Of a stretch of 42,172 nt of DNA, positions 7,003 to 14,377 are shown one piece after another (the first letter of the stretch is position 1; each line of letters begins with the position of its first letter). Both the position numbers and the translations under genes were made by a program. The stretch comes from an uncultured Clostridia bacterium (lineage in GTDB: Bacteria > Bacillota > Clostridia > TANB77 > CAG-465). The notes beneath the pieces are model-generated. The model was not told where the DNA came from. It did no database searches and worked only from the letters and a program-made list of their open reading frames with translations. The DNA lies in the NCBI GenBank assembly GCA_947632635.1, contig CANRQA010000009.1, positions 1 to 42,172 of the forward strand, in the 5' to 3' direction.

Positions 7003-8976
7003 TTACATATTGTCTGCAACTATTACATCTGTTATATTAGGGAAATTTTCTTCTATCCATTGCTTATTTCCTTCATCTTTTACTATTACCGCATTTACAC
7101 CATAGAAAGTATCAACACCAAATTTTGTTATATTTTTTAAATCTGCTTTTCTAAAATCTACTTTTTTTACTAATGCCCATAAAAGGAAAGATCTTAAATC
7201 TACTTCTTTTTTTAACACAAAATTACTTAAATCTAATTCTTTCGCGGGCACCCTTGAAAACATACCTGACATATCAGTTACTTGACTTGTATCAAAACTA
7301 CTCACATTTATCGATTCAAAATTTGAATACCAAAACATAGATTTCATATTTGTTACCTTATGTGTGTCAAAATTTCTCAAATCTAAATTTTTCATCGAAT
7401 ATAAATATGCAAACATATAACCCATATCTGTTACATTGCTCGTATCAAAATGACTTACATTTAATTCACTTAAATTAGAACATTCACTAAACATACCAAA
7501 CATATCCGTTACATTATGTGTATTAAAATTACTTAAATCCAAACTTGTCAAACAGCCACATCCTTGAAACATGTGCATCATATTTTTCACTTGACTTGTA
7601 TCAAAATGGCCAACATTTATACTTATTAAGTTTGACATATATGCAAACATATCTGACATATCAGTTACACTACTTGTATTAAAATTGCTTAGATTTAATT
7701 CTGTTAATTTATTACATTTTTGAAACATTTCTCTCATATTTGTTACTTTAATAGTATCAAAATTTTTTATGTTTATATTTGACAGATTTTTACAATTTTT
7801 AAACATAGACGTCATATTTGTAACGTTGCTTGTATTAAAACTACTTAAATCTAAACTTGATAAAGACTCACATCCAGAAAACATACTACTAATATTTGTT
7901 GCCTTACTTGTGTCAAAATGACTTACATCTAAACTTGATAAAGACTCACATCCAGAAAACATACCAGCCATATACATTACCTGACTTGTATTAAAGTTAC
8001 TTACATCTAAGCTTGCTAAATTGATACATCCATCAAACATACTGGTCATGTCTGTTACTTTACTTGTATTAAAATTGCTTACATCTAAACTGGTTAAGCT
8101 TCTACAACCAACAAACATATATTGCATTAATACCACTTCTTTTGTATCAAAGTAGCTTACATTTAGACCAGTTAGACTATTGCATTGACAAAACATTCGT
8201 TCCATATTGGTTACTTTGCTTGTATTAAAATTACTTACATCTAAATGAACCAAACTACTGCAATCTGTAAACATGCGGTTCATAAGTGTTACGTTTTTTG
8301 TATCCAATGCTTTTATATCTATTTCTTTTACTGCTGTAAAATTACTAAACATACATCCTGAATTTTTATTTGCAACTACTTTTGTATTTCCACCTATTGT
8401 TAATTCATAGCCGTCTTCTCCATCACTTACTATCCATGCCATTACTCCACCACTATTTCCCTCAGATACATCCCATGACTTTATTACTCCATCTGGCACT
8501 TTATTGTTTGTTATAAACTTTATCTTCGTTATTTTTGTTCTATATTCTTCAGCATGAAAATCATCTTGTGAAAAAAGAGGCCATGATCTTAATACCGCAT
8601 CATTTGGGTTCCCTATTATATATCCCATACTTTCAGCTACTTCTTGTTTTTTCTTATCTTTTCCCAAATATGCTAATCCTTCTTCAAATACTTCTACTTC
8701 TCCTTTATATTTTTCGTTTACTACATCTTTATAGTCTTCTACTGTTATTTTGCTTGTATCTCCTCCATATTTTAGTAACAATTCTCCTGTTTTTAGACCA
8801 TACGCCTCTTTCATTACTTGTAAATCATTTCGAAGTACTGCTTCTTTTGCATTACTTATTGGGTTATTAGTTATTACTCCCATTATTATTGCTGTTGATA
8901 ATATCAATATTATTACTATTATCACTATTAACACTATTAAACTTATTCCCTTTTTAATTTTATTATTTCCTATCAT
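7003..8976 (-). CDS. DUF285/BspA-like repeat surface protein with prepilin-like N terminus
   Basis: 657 residues. The N terminus (KKGISLIVLIVIIVIILILS) resembles a class III prepilin signal: basic residues, Gly, then a long hydrophobic helix, but without the usual Glu at +5. A linker of about 170 residues follows. From about residue 215 there are roughly 14 tandem 26-residue repeats of the form LxxLDVSNFNTSxVTDMxxMF, with conserved Phe-Asn/Asp-Thr-Ser, Val-Thr-Asn/Asp-Met and Met-Phe. This is the DUF285/BspA-like solenoid found on surface proteins of mycoplasmas and gut Firmicutes, often linked to adhesion. The ATG at 8976 has GTGGAGGT five bases upstream. No promoter fits between it and the terminator 32 bases upstream, so expression must depend on readthrough. 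Confidence 0.85.
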   Translation of the reverse strand: MIGNNKIKKGISLIVLIVIIVIILILSTAIIMGVITNNPISNAKEAVLRNDLQVMKEAYGLKTGELLLKYGGDTSKITVEDYKDVVNEKYKGEVEVFEEGLAYLGKDKKKQEVAESMGYIIGNPNDAVLRSWPLFSQDDFHAEEYRTKITKIKFITNNKVPDGVIKSWDVSEGNSGGVMAWIVSDGEDGYELTIGGNTKVVANKNSGCMFSNFTAVKEIDIKALDTKNVTLMNRMFTDCSSLVHLDVSNFNTSKVTNMERMFCQCNSLTGLNVSYFDTKEVVLMQYMFVGCRSLTSLDVSNFNTSKVTDMTSMFDGCINLASLDVSNFNTSQVMYMAGMFSGCESLSSLDVSHFDTSKATNISSMFSGCESLSSLDLSSFNTSNVTNMTSMFKNCKNLSNINIKNFDTIKVTNMREMFQKCNKLTELNLSNFNTSSVTDMSDMFAYMSNLISINVGHFDTSQVKNMMHMFQGCGCLTSLDLSNFNTHNVTDMFGMFSECSNLSELNVSHFDTSNVTDMGYMFAYLYSMKNLDLRNFDTHKVTNMKSMFWYSNFESINVSSFDTSQVTDMSGMFSRVPAKELDLSNFVLKKEVDLRSFLLWALVKKVDFRKADLKNITKFGVDTFYGVNAVIVKDEGNKQWIEENFPNITDVIVADNM

Positions 8977-9007
8977 ATTTTTACCTCCACTTTTCTCTTT
9001 TTTTACG

Positions 9008-9051
9008 CAAAAAACCAATGCTAGAATATTTTACCCATATTCTAACACTGG
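9008..9051 (-). promoter_or_regulatory. Attenuator-like terminator in the surface-protein leader
   Basis: The minus-strand RNA forms a 15-bp stem (9015-9029 with 9037-9051; two G-U pairs, no mismatch) with a seven-base loop, followed at once by six T. On the plus strand the same two positions would be A-C mismatches, so the fold is maintained on the minus RNA. It ends about 30 bases before the surface-protein start. The TAA of the open leader frame lies in the loop (9031-9033). A ribosome reaching that codon would cover the stem. Confidence 0.75.
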
Positions 9052-9128
9052 CTTTATTATATTTTGATTTTCTTTTTTTACAGTTTTTACAATTTTTTCC
9101 TCTTTTATTTTGTTTCTATTTTCATTTT

Positions 9129-9185
9129 TTAGTGTGTTGTATGTATGTATGTATGTATGTATGTATGTATGTATAGTGTTTTCAT
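9129..9185 (-). CDS. Phase-variable leader peptide (closed state)
   Basis: An ATG at 9185 has AAGGAAGG eight bases upstream and lies about 40 bases after a predicted transcription start. With the nine repeat units present here it encodes 18 residues (MKTL, then the Tyr-Ile-His-Thr repeat, TTH) and stops at 9129. With seven or ten units the frame would pass the repeat into a lysine-rich stretch and end at 9031, inside the terminator loop, giving about 48 or 52 residues. With eight units it stops at a TGA shortly after the repeat. The larger open frame that begins near 9294 starts upstream of the promoter and lacks a ribosome site. The role as a regulatory leader is inferred. Confidence 0.5.
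   Translation of the reverse strand: MKTLYIHTYIHTYIHTTH
9139..9174. repeat. (GTAT)9 tetranucleotide microsatellite
   Basis: Nine uninterrupted GTAT units (ATAC on the minus strand). Four-base repeats inside a reading frame are the classic substrate for slipped-strand phase variation because each gain or loss changes the frame. Confidence 0.95.
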
Positions 9186-9232
9186 CTATTTTACCTTCCT
9201 TGTTTACATAGTTTTTTACTTCTTTCAATTCT

Positions 9233-9261
9233 ATTTTACTATATACACAAAAATTAATCAA
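9233..9261 (-). promoter_or_regulatory. Promoter of the surface-protein leader
   Basis: Minus strand TTGATT, 17 bases, TAAAAT. The start would be at about 9226, leaving roughly 40 bases before the leader ATG. Confidence 0.6.
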
Positions 9262-9281
9262 TATTAATTTCATATTTAATT

Positions 9282-9472
9282 TTAAAGAAAGCAAAAATGA
9301 ATATTCGACTTGCTTCGTCGCAACTTTTGACCATTATCCACCATAAATTCTTCGTTTCTAATATAATTTTTTAATATATATAAACTTCTATTTATATCTA
9401 CATTTATCTTCTTCCTTTTTTATACCATAAATAGCACTTCTATATTTCCTTTTTTATTTCTTCTTTGTCCAT
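9282..9472 (-). pseudogene. Possible decayed small gene
   Basis: An ATG at 9472 with AGGAGTGAG upstream opens a frame (MDKEEIKKEI) that stops after ten codons. One frame over, and beyond another stop, the DNA reads on as INRSLYILKNYIRNEEF and further protein-like sequence to 9282. I do not recognise the family. It may be a relic or chance coding-like DNA. Confidence 0.25.
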
Positions 9473-9736
9473 TGCGCTCACTCCTGTGCATATATCTCAC
9501 TTATCTTTTCTACTAACTTTTTTGGTACTTGCACAAAATATCTATTATATAAGTTTTCGGCATTTTTCTGCATTTAGCTAATATTTTATATAGTTATATA
9601 TTTTTAGAGTCTCTATATTAGAAAACAATAATGCACTTTTAATTGTTTCTTATGTCTTTATTTTATGCATACTTAGTTTTTATCGAGTGTAACTTTCCTG
9701 TTGTAAAAAAATCTTGCAATTTAAACTTTTATATTA
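9473..9736. other. AT-rich spacer, nothing seen
   Basis: About 260 bases between the possible relic and the lemA promoter, with no credible gene or strong hairpin. Confidence 0.4.
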
Positions 9737-9765
9737 TTGCATATATTTAAATAAAGTGGTAAAAT
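9737..9765 (+). promoter_or_regulatory. Promoter of lemA-htpX
   Basis: TTGCAT, 17-base spacer, TAAAAT, about 40 bases before the lemA start. Confidence 0.55.
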
Positions 9766-9804
9766 AATATTATAGAGATTTTTCTCAAAAGAAAGGGTGA
9801 TTTT

Positions 9805-10353
9805 ATGGCAATATGGATTATAGTTGCTGTAGTAGTTATCATTATTATAGCTATTGTTGCACTATATAACAACCTAGTTCATTTAAAAATGAGAGTTAAA
9901 AATGCTTGGGCTCAAATTGATACTCAACTAAAAAGAAGATTTGACTTAATTCCAAATTTAGTAGAAACAGTTAAAGGATATATGACACATGAAGAAAAAA
10001 CACTAACAGAAATAGTTGAAGCTAGAAATAAATTCACACAAGCTACAACTGTTGAAGATAAGCAAAATGCAAATAACAATTTAACTAATACATTAAAATC
10101 AATATTTGCTTTATCTGAAGCATATCCTGATTTAAAAGCAAATGAAAACTTTACAGCACTACAAGTTGAATTATCTTCTACAGAGGATAAAATTGCATAT
10201 GCTAGACAATTCTATAATGACACAGTACAAATGTATAATACAGCAATAATGTCTTTTCCAGCTAATATACTTGCAGGTATGTTTGGTTTTAAGGAAGAAA
10301 GTTTCTTTGAAATCGACGATGCTCAAAAAGAGCCTGTTAAGGTAGAATTTTAG
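9805..10353 (+). CDS. lemA: LemA-family membrane protein
   Basis: 182 residues, the standard LemA length. A single N-terminal transmembrane helix (about 3-22) is followed by the family hallmark YNNLVHLKMRVKNAWAQID and LKRRFDLIPNLVETVKGY, then a long helical bundle with the TALQVELSSTEDKIAYARQFYND motif. The protein is anchored with the bundle probably outside. Its molecular role is unsettled, but it is repeatedly found beside HtpX proteases, as here, nine bases upstream of the next gene. AAAGGGTGAT precedes the ATG. Confidence 0.92.
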   Translation: MAIWIIVAVVVIIIIAIVALYNNLVHLKMRVKNAWAQIDTQLKRRFDLIPNLVETVKGYMTHEEKTLTEIVEARNKFTQATTVEDKQNANNNLTNTLKSIFALSEAYPDLKANENFTALQVELSSTEDKIAYARQFYNDTVQMYNTAIMSFPANILAGMFGFKEESFFEIDDAQKEPVKVEF

Positions 10354-10362
10354 GTTTTAATT

Positions 10363-11247
10363 ATGATATTAAAAGAAGTTAGAAATAATAAAATAGAATC
10401 CTATTTTATTATTTCCTTATTTATATTATTTGTAGCCTTTATAATTTATTTTATATGTTTGTATTTTGAACTTGGTACAATGTCAATTGTTATAGCTATG
10501 ATATTTGCTAGTGTAAGTGCTTTTATTTCATATTATAATTGTGATAGTTTGGTTTTAAGTTTAAATAATGCAAGACCTGCAACAGAAGAACAAGACAAAC
10601 TTTTAAGTACAATTCTTGATAATTTATGTATTGGAGCAGGACTTCCAAGGCCAAAGTTATATGTGATTAATGATGCTTCACCTAATGCTTTTGCAACTGG
10701 TAGAAATCCAGAAAATGCAGTAATATGTGTTACTACTGGACTACTTGAAAAAATGAATAAATATGAGCTTGAGGGTGTACTTGCACACGAACTTTCACAT
10801 ATAAAAAACTATGATATTTTACTTTCAACAGTAGTATCTGTATTTGTAGGATTTGTAGTAATGATTTCAGATTTTATATTTAGATTTGGTTTTGTAAAGA
10901 GTGATTCAGATGATAATAACTCAAGCTCAAACGCAATATTAATGATTATTGGTTTAATCTTTTTAATACTATCTCCACTATTTGCAACGCTTATGCAACT
11001 TGCACTTTCAAGAAAAAGGGAGTATTTAGCTGATTCTTCAGCAGTTGAAATAACTAGAAATCCACAAGGATTAATATCAGCTTTAAAAAAATTATCTGAG
11101 GATGAAAAGCCTCTTTCAAGAGCAAATAAAGCTACTGCTCATATGTATATTGTTAATCCTTTAAAAGAACAAAAAGAAAAGACTGATCTTTTTTCTACTC
11201 ACCCACCAATTAGTGAAAGAATTAAAAGATTAGAACATATTAACTAG
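10363..11247 (+). CDS. htpX: HtpX-like M48 zinc metalloprotease
   Basis: 294 residues. Two hydrophobic helices at about 15-60, the zinc site HELSH in GVLAHELSHIKNYD (about 142-146), two further transmembrane segments (about 160-180 and 195-220), and the third ligand Glu in SRKREYLADSSAVEIT. It is a membrane-embedded endopeptidase with a cytoplasmic active site, taken to act in membrane-protein quality control. It follows lemA by nine bases without a strong ribosome site of its own, suggesting coupling. A strong terminator follows, so lemA-htpX is a two-gene operon. Confidence 0.92.
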   Translation: MILKEVRNNKIESYFIISLFILFVAFIIYFICLYFELGTMSIVIAMIFASVSAFISYYNCDSLVLSLNNARPATEEQDKLLSTILDNLCIGAGLPRPKLYVINDASPNAFATGRNPENAVICVTTGLLEKMNKYELEGVLAHELSHIKNYDILLSTVVSVFVGFVVMISDFIFRFGFVKSDSDDNNSSSNAILMIIGLIFLILSPLFATLMQLALSRKREYLADSSAVEITRNPQGLISALKKLSEDEKPLSRANKATAHMYIVNPLKEQKEKTDLFSTHPPISERIKRLEHIN

Positions 11248-11275
11248 ACATCGTAAAAAAGCGATGTCTTTTTTT
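11247..11275 (+). terminator. Terminator after htpX
   Basis: GACATCG / CGATGTC with an eight-base loop and seven T. The stem begins at the last base of the htpX stop codon. Confidence 0.85.
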
Positions 11276-11311
11276 ACTATTTCTTCTTGAACATTTTATG
11301 TCTATTATATA

Positions 11312-11340
11312 TTGCAACTTGGCTTTATTTATGATATAAT
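11312..11340 (+). promoter_or_regulatory. Promoter of the first alpha-CTD-like gene
   Basis: TTGCAA, 17-base spacer with TGA just before the -10, TATAAT. Confidence 0.65.
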
Positions 11341-11400
11341 TGTTTTGAATTATTTTGTTATAATACTATTAATAAAGTATTAATTTAATTAAAAGAAAGG

Positions 11401-12372
11401 ATGAACATTATGGAAAAAAACATTGAAGATTATGTATTGTCACTTCCATTTGAAAGTCTTAATATTGAAGAAAGTGATATAAAATTACTTAATAGTGCAG
11501 GTTATCACACGATGTCTGAGTTACTTCCTTTATCTTGTGAAAAAATAAAAGATCTTGATAAAAAAGGTATAACATTTGACATCTATTCTAGAGATATATC
11601 AAAATGTTCTGAAAAAATTAGTATGCTTAAAAGATATAAAAGCGTATTTAAAGATTCTGAAAGTATTGATATATCTATGTATGAAAGCTACTATTATCTT
11701 GCTCATATCATACTAAAAAAAGATAATGATACAGTTCTTGATGAAAATTCTATTGTAGCATGTGCACTACGGGAAGGTTTTAAGGAACTTAATTTAGCAG
11801 AAGAAATTGTTATGTCAGTAATATTTGGCTTTTTTGATAATAAAATACGCACATCTCATAGTCTAGTTCTGTTTTTGCAAGATAGTAATTACCAATTTTC
11901 AAAATATATGAATAGTGCATTAGAAAAATTCCGCAAACAAGAAAGGCTTGATAAAATACTTGGTAAAACACCTAATGGTGTTTCTAAAAATAACACTTCT
12001 ATAACTGTTTTAAATCTTCCTAATACAATATATTATAAATTAATAAATGCTCATATTAGTACTATTGATGAGCTTAATGCTTTTATTTACCCATATAGAA
12101 AACTTGATAATTTAACTTATGAAGAACAAGATAATATACGTACCTCTCTTGAAGACTATATTGGTTCTGGTCGCTATTATGACTGTGATGCTTTTCTTTT
12201 TGATAAATATAAAAGGTCAATTACCATACCTGATGATTATTTTTTTGCCAAAAAAGTTCTTAAATACACTGAAAATGGTTTAGTATCAATAAAACCTTTA
12301 GCAAAAGAATATGGGGTTAATTATATGGATATGATTGCAAGACTTAAAGAGCTTAATATAATAACTGACTGA
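11401..12372 (+). CDS. RpoA-CTD-like / sigma-4-like chimeric protein (degenerate)
   Basis: 323 residues, no membrane segment. Residues about 12-50 (SLNIEESDIKLLNSAGYHTM and following) resemble the helix-hairpin-helix core of the RNA polymerase alpha C-terminal domain. Residues about 130-185 (ELNLAEEIVMSVIFGFF to SALEKFRK) follow the helix pattern of sigma-70 region 4 but have lost most of its consensus. A second alpha-CTD-like unit (about 200-230, ITVLNLPNTIYYKLINAHIS) and a winged-helix-like end (PLAKEYGVNYMDMIARLKEL) follow. It has its own promoter and terminator. One CGG codon (11770) is read in frame. It is a diverged relative of the next gene; a transcription role is inferred. Confidence 0.6.
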   Translation: MNIMEKNIEDYVLSLPFESLNIEESDIKLLNSAGYHTMSELLPLSCEKIKDLDKKGITFDIYSRDISKCSEKISMLKRYKSVFKDSESIDISMYESYYYLAHIILKKDNDTVLDENSIVACALREGFKELNLAEEIVMSVIFGFFDNKIRTSHSLVLFLQDSNYQFSKYMNSALEKFRKQERLDKILGKTPNGVSKNNTSITVLNLPNTIYYKLINAHISTIDELNAFIYPYRKLDNLTYEEQDNIRTSLEDYIGSGRYYDCDAFLFDKYKRSITIPDDYFFAKKVLKYTENGLVSIKPLAKEYGVNYMDMIARLKELNIITD

Positions 12373-12389
12373 TGTTAATTAAATTTTAT

Positions 12390-12420
12390 GCTCCACTATG
12401 ATTTTAGTGGAGCTATTTTT
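12390..12420 (+). terminator. Terminator after the first alpha-CTD-like gene
   Basis: GCTCCACT / AGTGGAGC, eight-base loop, then TATTTTT. Confidence 0.85.
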
Positions 12421-12444
12421 ATAGAATGTTAATTTTACATAATC

Positions 12445-12473
12445 TTGACTTTTTTAAATATATTTGATAAAAT
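12445..12473 (+). promoter_or_regulatory. Promoter of the second alpha-CTD-like gene
   Basis: TTGACT, 17-base spacer, TAAAAT, with a leader of about 70 bases. Confidence 0.6.
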
Positions 12474-12551
12474 ATATTTAAATTAATATATAGTTTTAGT
12501 TAATTAACAAAAATAATAATAATTATAATTTAATAGAAAGGCGGTATTACA

Positions 12552-13718
12552 ATGAAAAATATGAATGAAATCATATCATATGTATATTCTTTAAGTTTAA
12601 ATGAGTTAGGGATACCTAAAAATCTATTATTACTCCTACATAAATTTGGATATTATAAAGTTAATGATATAAAAAATTTAACTATAAATGAACTTTCAAG
12701 TATCCTTAATATACAAATAGAGAAAGCTTATTACTTATCTAGTATTATTTTTGAAAAATGTATATATATAGAAGACCTTACACGGTATTTTTTTGATCCT
12801 GAAAACATAAATTGTAATCAATACATACCTTATTTTAATTTAATACGAAAGCTATTTGGTAATGATTTTTATGGAAAAATTATTATATCAAATCTAAATA
12901 AAGCTATATACTCCTTAAATAAACGTAGTAGTAATATAATTATTTTATATTTTGGGCTAGACGGAAATAACAAAAAAAATATAGTTGAACTTGGAAAAAT
13001 TCTTAAAATATCTAAAACAAGAGTTCAACAAATTATACAAAAAGCACTAAGTAGATTAAGATATATTACTACTGTTATACAAGTTTCATTTATTGATGAA
13101 TTTAATGATAATACTAATTATATAGAAAATTTGCAATTACCCTCAAGTGTTTTCTTAGCTTTAAAAAATGCAAATATTAATACAATACAAGAATTTTTAG
13201 CTTTAACACGTGAAGATATTCAAAAAATAAATGGTATAGGGACAAAAAAATATATTCAAGTACTTACTGTACAAAATAAGTTAAAAAAATCGTTATCTAC
13301 TGATAAAAATGATTTTTATGAAAAATTAAATATAGGCGATTTACCACTTAGTAATAGAGCTTACCATGCTTTGAGAAATGCTAATATCAATACCATTTAT
13401 GATTTTCTAGCTTTATCTAAAGAAAATATAGCTAAAATTCATAATATAGGTAGCAAAACTTATAATGAAATACTATTAGTTCAAGCTAATGTGCTAAAAA
13501 GAATGTTTGATGAACCTAAATTTGAAGGAGTATCAAACGAATTAATTGAAAGTTTATCTCTAAGTACACGTGCATACAATGCACTAAAATGTGCTAATGT
13601 TAATACCGTACAAGAATTACTTATTTTGACCCCTGAAGAAATATATAAACTGAAAAATATAGGTAAAAAAACCTTAAATGAAATTTTATTAATAAGGAAT
13701 ACTATTAAAAAGAAATAA
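12552..13718 (+). CDS. Sigma-region-4-like protein with tandem RpoA-CTD domains
   Basis: 388 residues. The N-terminal unit (about 8-60) resembles an alpha-CTD. Residues about 115-175 match sigma-70 region 4: LNKRSSNIIILYFGLDG, then LGKILKISKTRVQQIIQKAL, with the recognition-helix pattern intact. Three consecutive alpha-CTD-like units follow (about 195-235, 260-305, 335-380), each with the pattern LPLSNRAYHALRNANINT, then a helix and an INGIGTKK / HNIGSKT / KNIGKKT hairpin. The protein thus combines the two RNA polymerase parts that touch the -35 element and UP elements or activators, without the rest of sigma or alpha. GAAAGGCGGT precedes the ATG. It has its own promoter and terminator. One CGG codon (12783) is read in frame. 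Function unknown; a promoter-binding regulator is the natural guess. Confidence 0.7.
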   Translation: MKNMNEIISYVYSLSLNELGIPKNLLLLLHKFGYYKVNDIKNLTINELSSILNIQIEKAYYLSSIIFEKCIYIEDLTRYFFDPENINCNQYIPYFNLIRKLFGNDFYGKIIISNLNKAIYSLNKRSSNIIILYFGLDGNNKKNIVELGKILKISKTRVQQIIQKALSRLRYITTVIQVSFIDEFNDNTNYIENLQLPSSVFLALKNANINTIQEFLALTREDIQKINGIGTKKYIQVLTVQNKLKKSLSTDKNDFYEKLNIGDLPLSNRAYHALRNANINTIYDFLALSKENIAKIHNIGSKTYNEILLVQANVLKRMFDEPKFEGVSNELIESLSLSTRAYNALKCANVNTVQELLILTPEEIYKLKNIGKKTLNEILLIRNTIKKK

Positions 13719-13729
13719 TATTATTATTT

Positions 13730-13768
13730 AACTGGCTGATTTTTATTGTAAAATTGGTCAGTTTTTCT
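13730..13768 (+). terminator. Terminator after the sigma-4/alpha-CTD gene
   Basis: AACTGGCTGA pairs, with G-U wobbles, with TTGGTCAGTT, followed by TTTCTTTTC. Confidence 0.65.
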
Positions 13769-13814
13769 TTTCTTATTTACATTTTTATGATAAAATGACT
13801 CTTAGGTGATTAAG

Positions 13815-14324
13815 ATGAGAAATAGAGGATTTGAAATTTGTAAAGGATATGAAGATAAAGAAATTACTCTTCCAAAAAGAAGTACTAAACATTCTGTGGG
13901 ATATGATATATTTGCATGTGAGGATATAACTATACCTTCAATATGGAAAAGCGTATTTAAAAACTTAAAAAATTTCTGTAGTCGTAAAAAAGAATTTATA
14001 GATATCGTGCCTACTAAAATTTTTACTGGAATAAAAGCATATTTTTTAGAAGATGAAGTTATGATTATTGCAAATAGGAGTTCAGGACCATCTAAATTAG
14101 GTCTTGTTATGTCTAATTCAATTGGAATATTTGAATGTGACTATTACAATAATCCTACAAATGATGGAAATATAATTTTTCAATACTATAACTTTTTTCC
14201 ATATGATATTACTATAAAAAAAGGTGAAAAAATTGGTCAAGCATATTTTCAAAAATTTTTAATTGCAGATAATGATAAAGCAGAAGGAAAAAGAATTGGT
14301 GGCATTGGTAGTACCGGAAAATAA
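13815..14324 (+). CDS. dut: dUTP diphosphatase family protein
   Basis: 169 residues, in the size range of the longer Firmicute dUTPases. The five trimeric dUTPase motifs are in order: HSVGYDIFA (1, about 26-34), NRSSGPSKLGLV (2, about 87-98), GIFECDYYNNP (3, about 104-114), GQAYFQKF (4) and RIGGIGSTG (5). The enzyme hydrolyses dUTP to dUMP and pyrophosphate, keeping uracil out of DNA. In motif 3 the usual catalytic Asp of GxIDxDY is Glu107, so activity may be altered. The ATG at 13815 is chosen because AGGTGAT lies just upstream; an earlier GTG is part of that site. Confidence 0.85.
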   Translation: MRNRGFEICKGYEDKEITLPKRSTKHSVGYDIFACEDITIPSIWKSVFKNLKNFCSRKKEFIDIVPTKIFTGIKAYFLEDEVMIIANRSSGPSKLGLVMSNSIGIFECDYYNNPTNDGNIIFQYYNFFPYDITIKKGEKIGQAYFQKFLIADNDKAEGKRIGGIGSTGK

Positions 14325-14336
14325 ATTTATATATAT

Positions 14337-14376
14337 GAAAAACTGATAAGACTATAACATCTTACCAGTTTTTTAT
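14337..14376. terminator. Bidirectional terminator between convergent genes
   Basis: AAAACTGATAAGA / TCTTACCAGTTTT with T runs on both sides. The single non-Watson-Crick position is a G-U pair on the minus RNA, so it fits that direction slightly better. Confidence 0.75.
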
Positions 14377-14377
14377 T

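Noticed and set aside
9031..9294. 87-codon minus-strand frame across the GTAT repeat
   Set aside because: It begins upstream of the leader promoter and has no ribosome site. The ATG at 9185 with AAGGAAGG is a better start, so the long frame is only the open phase of the leader.
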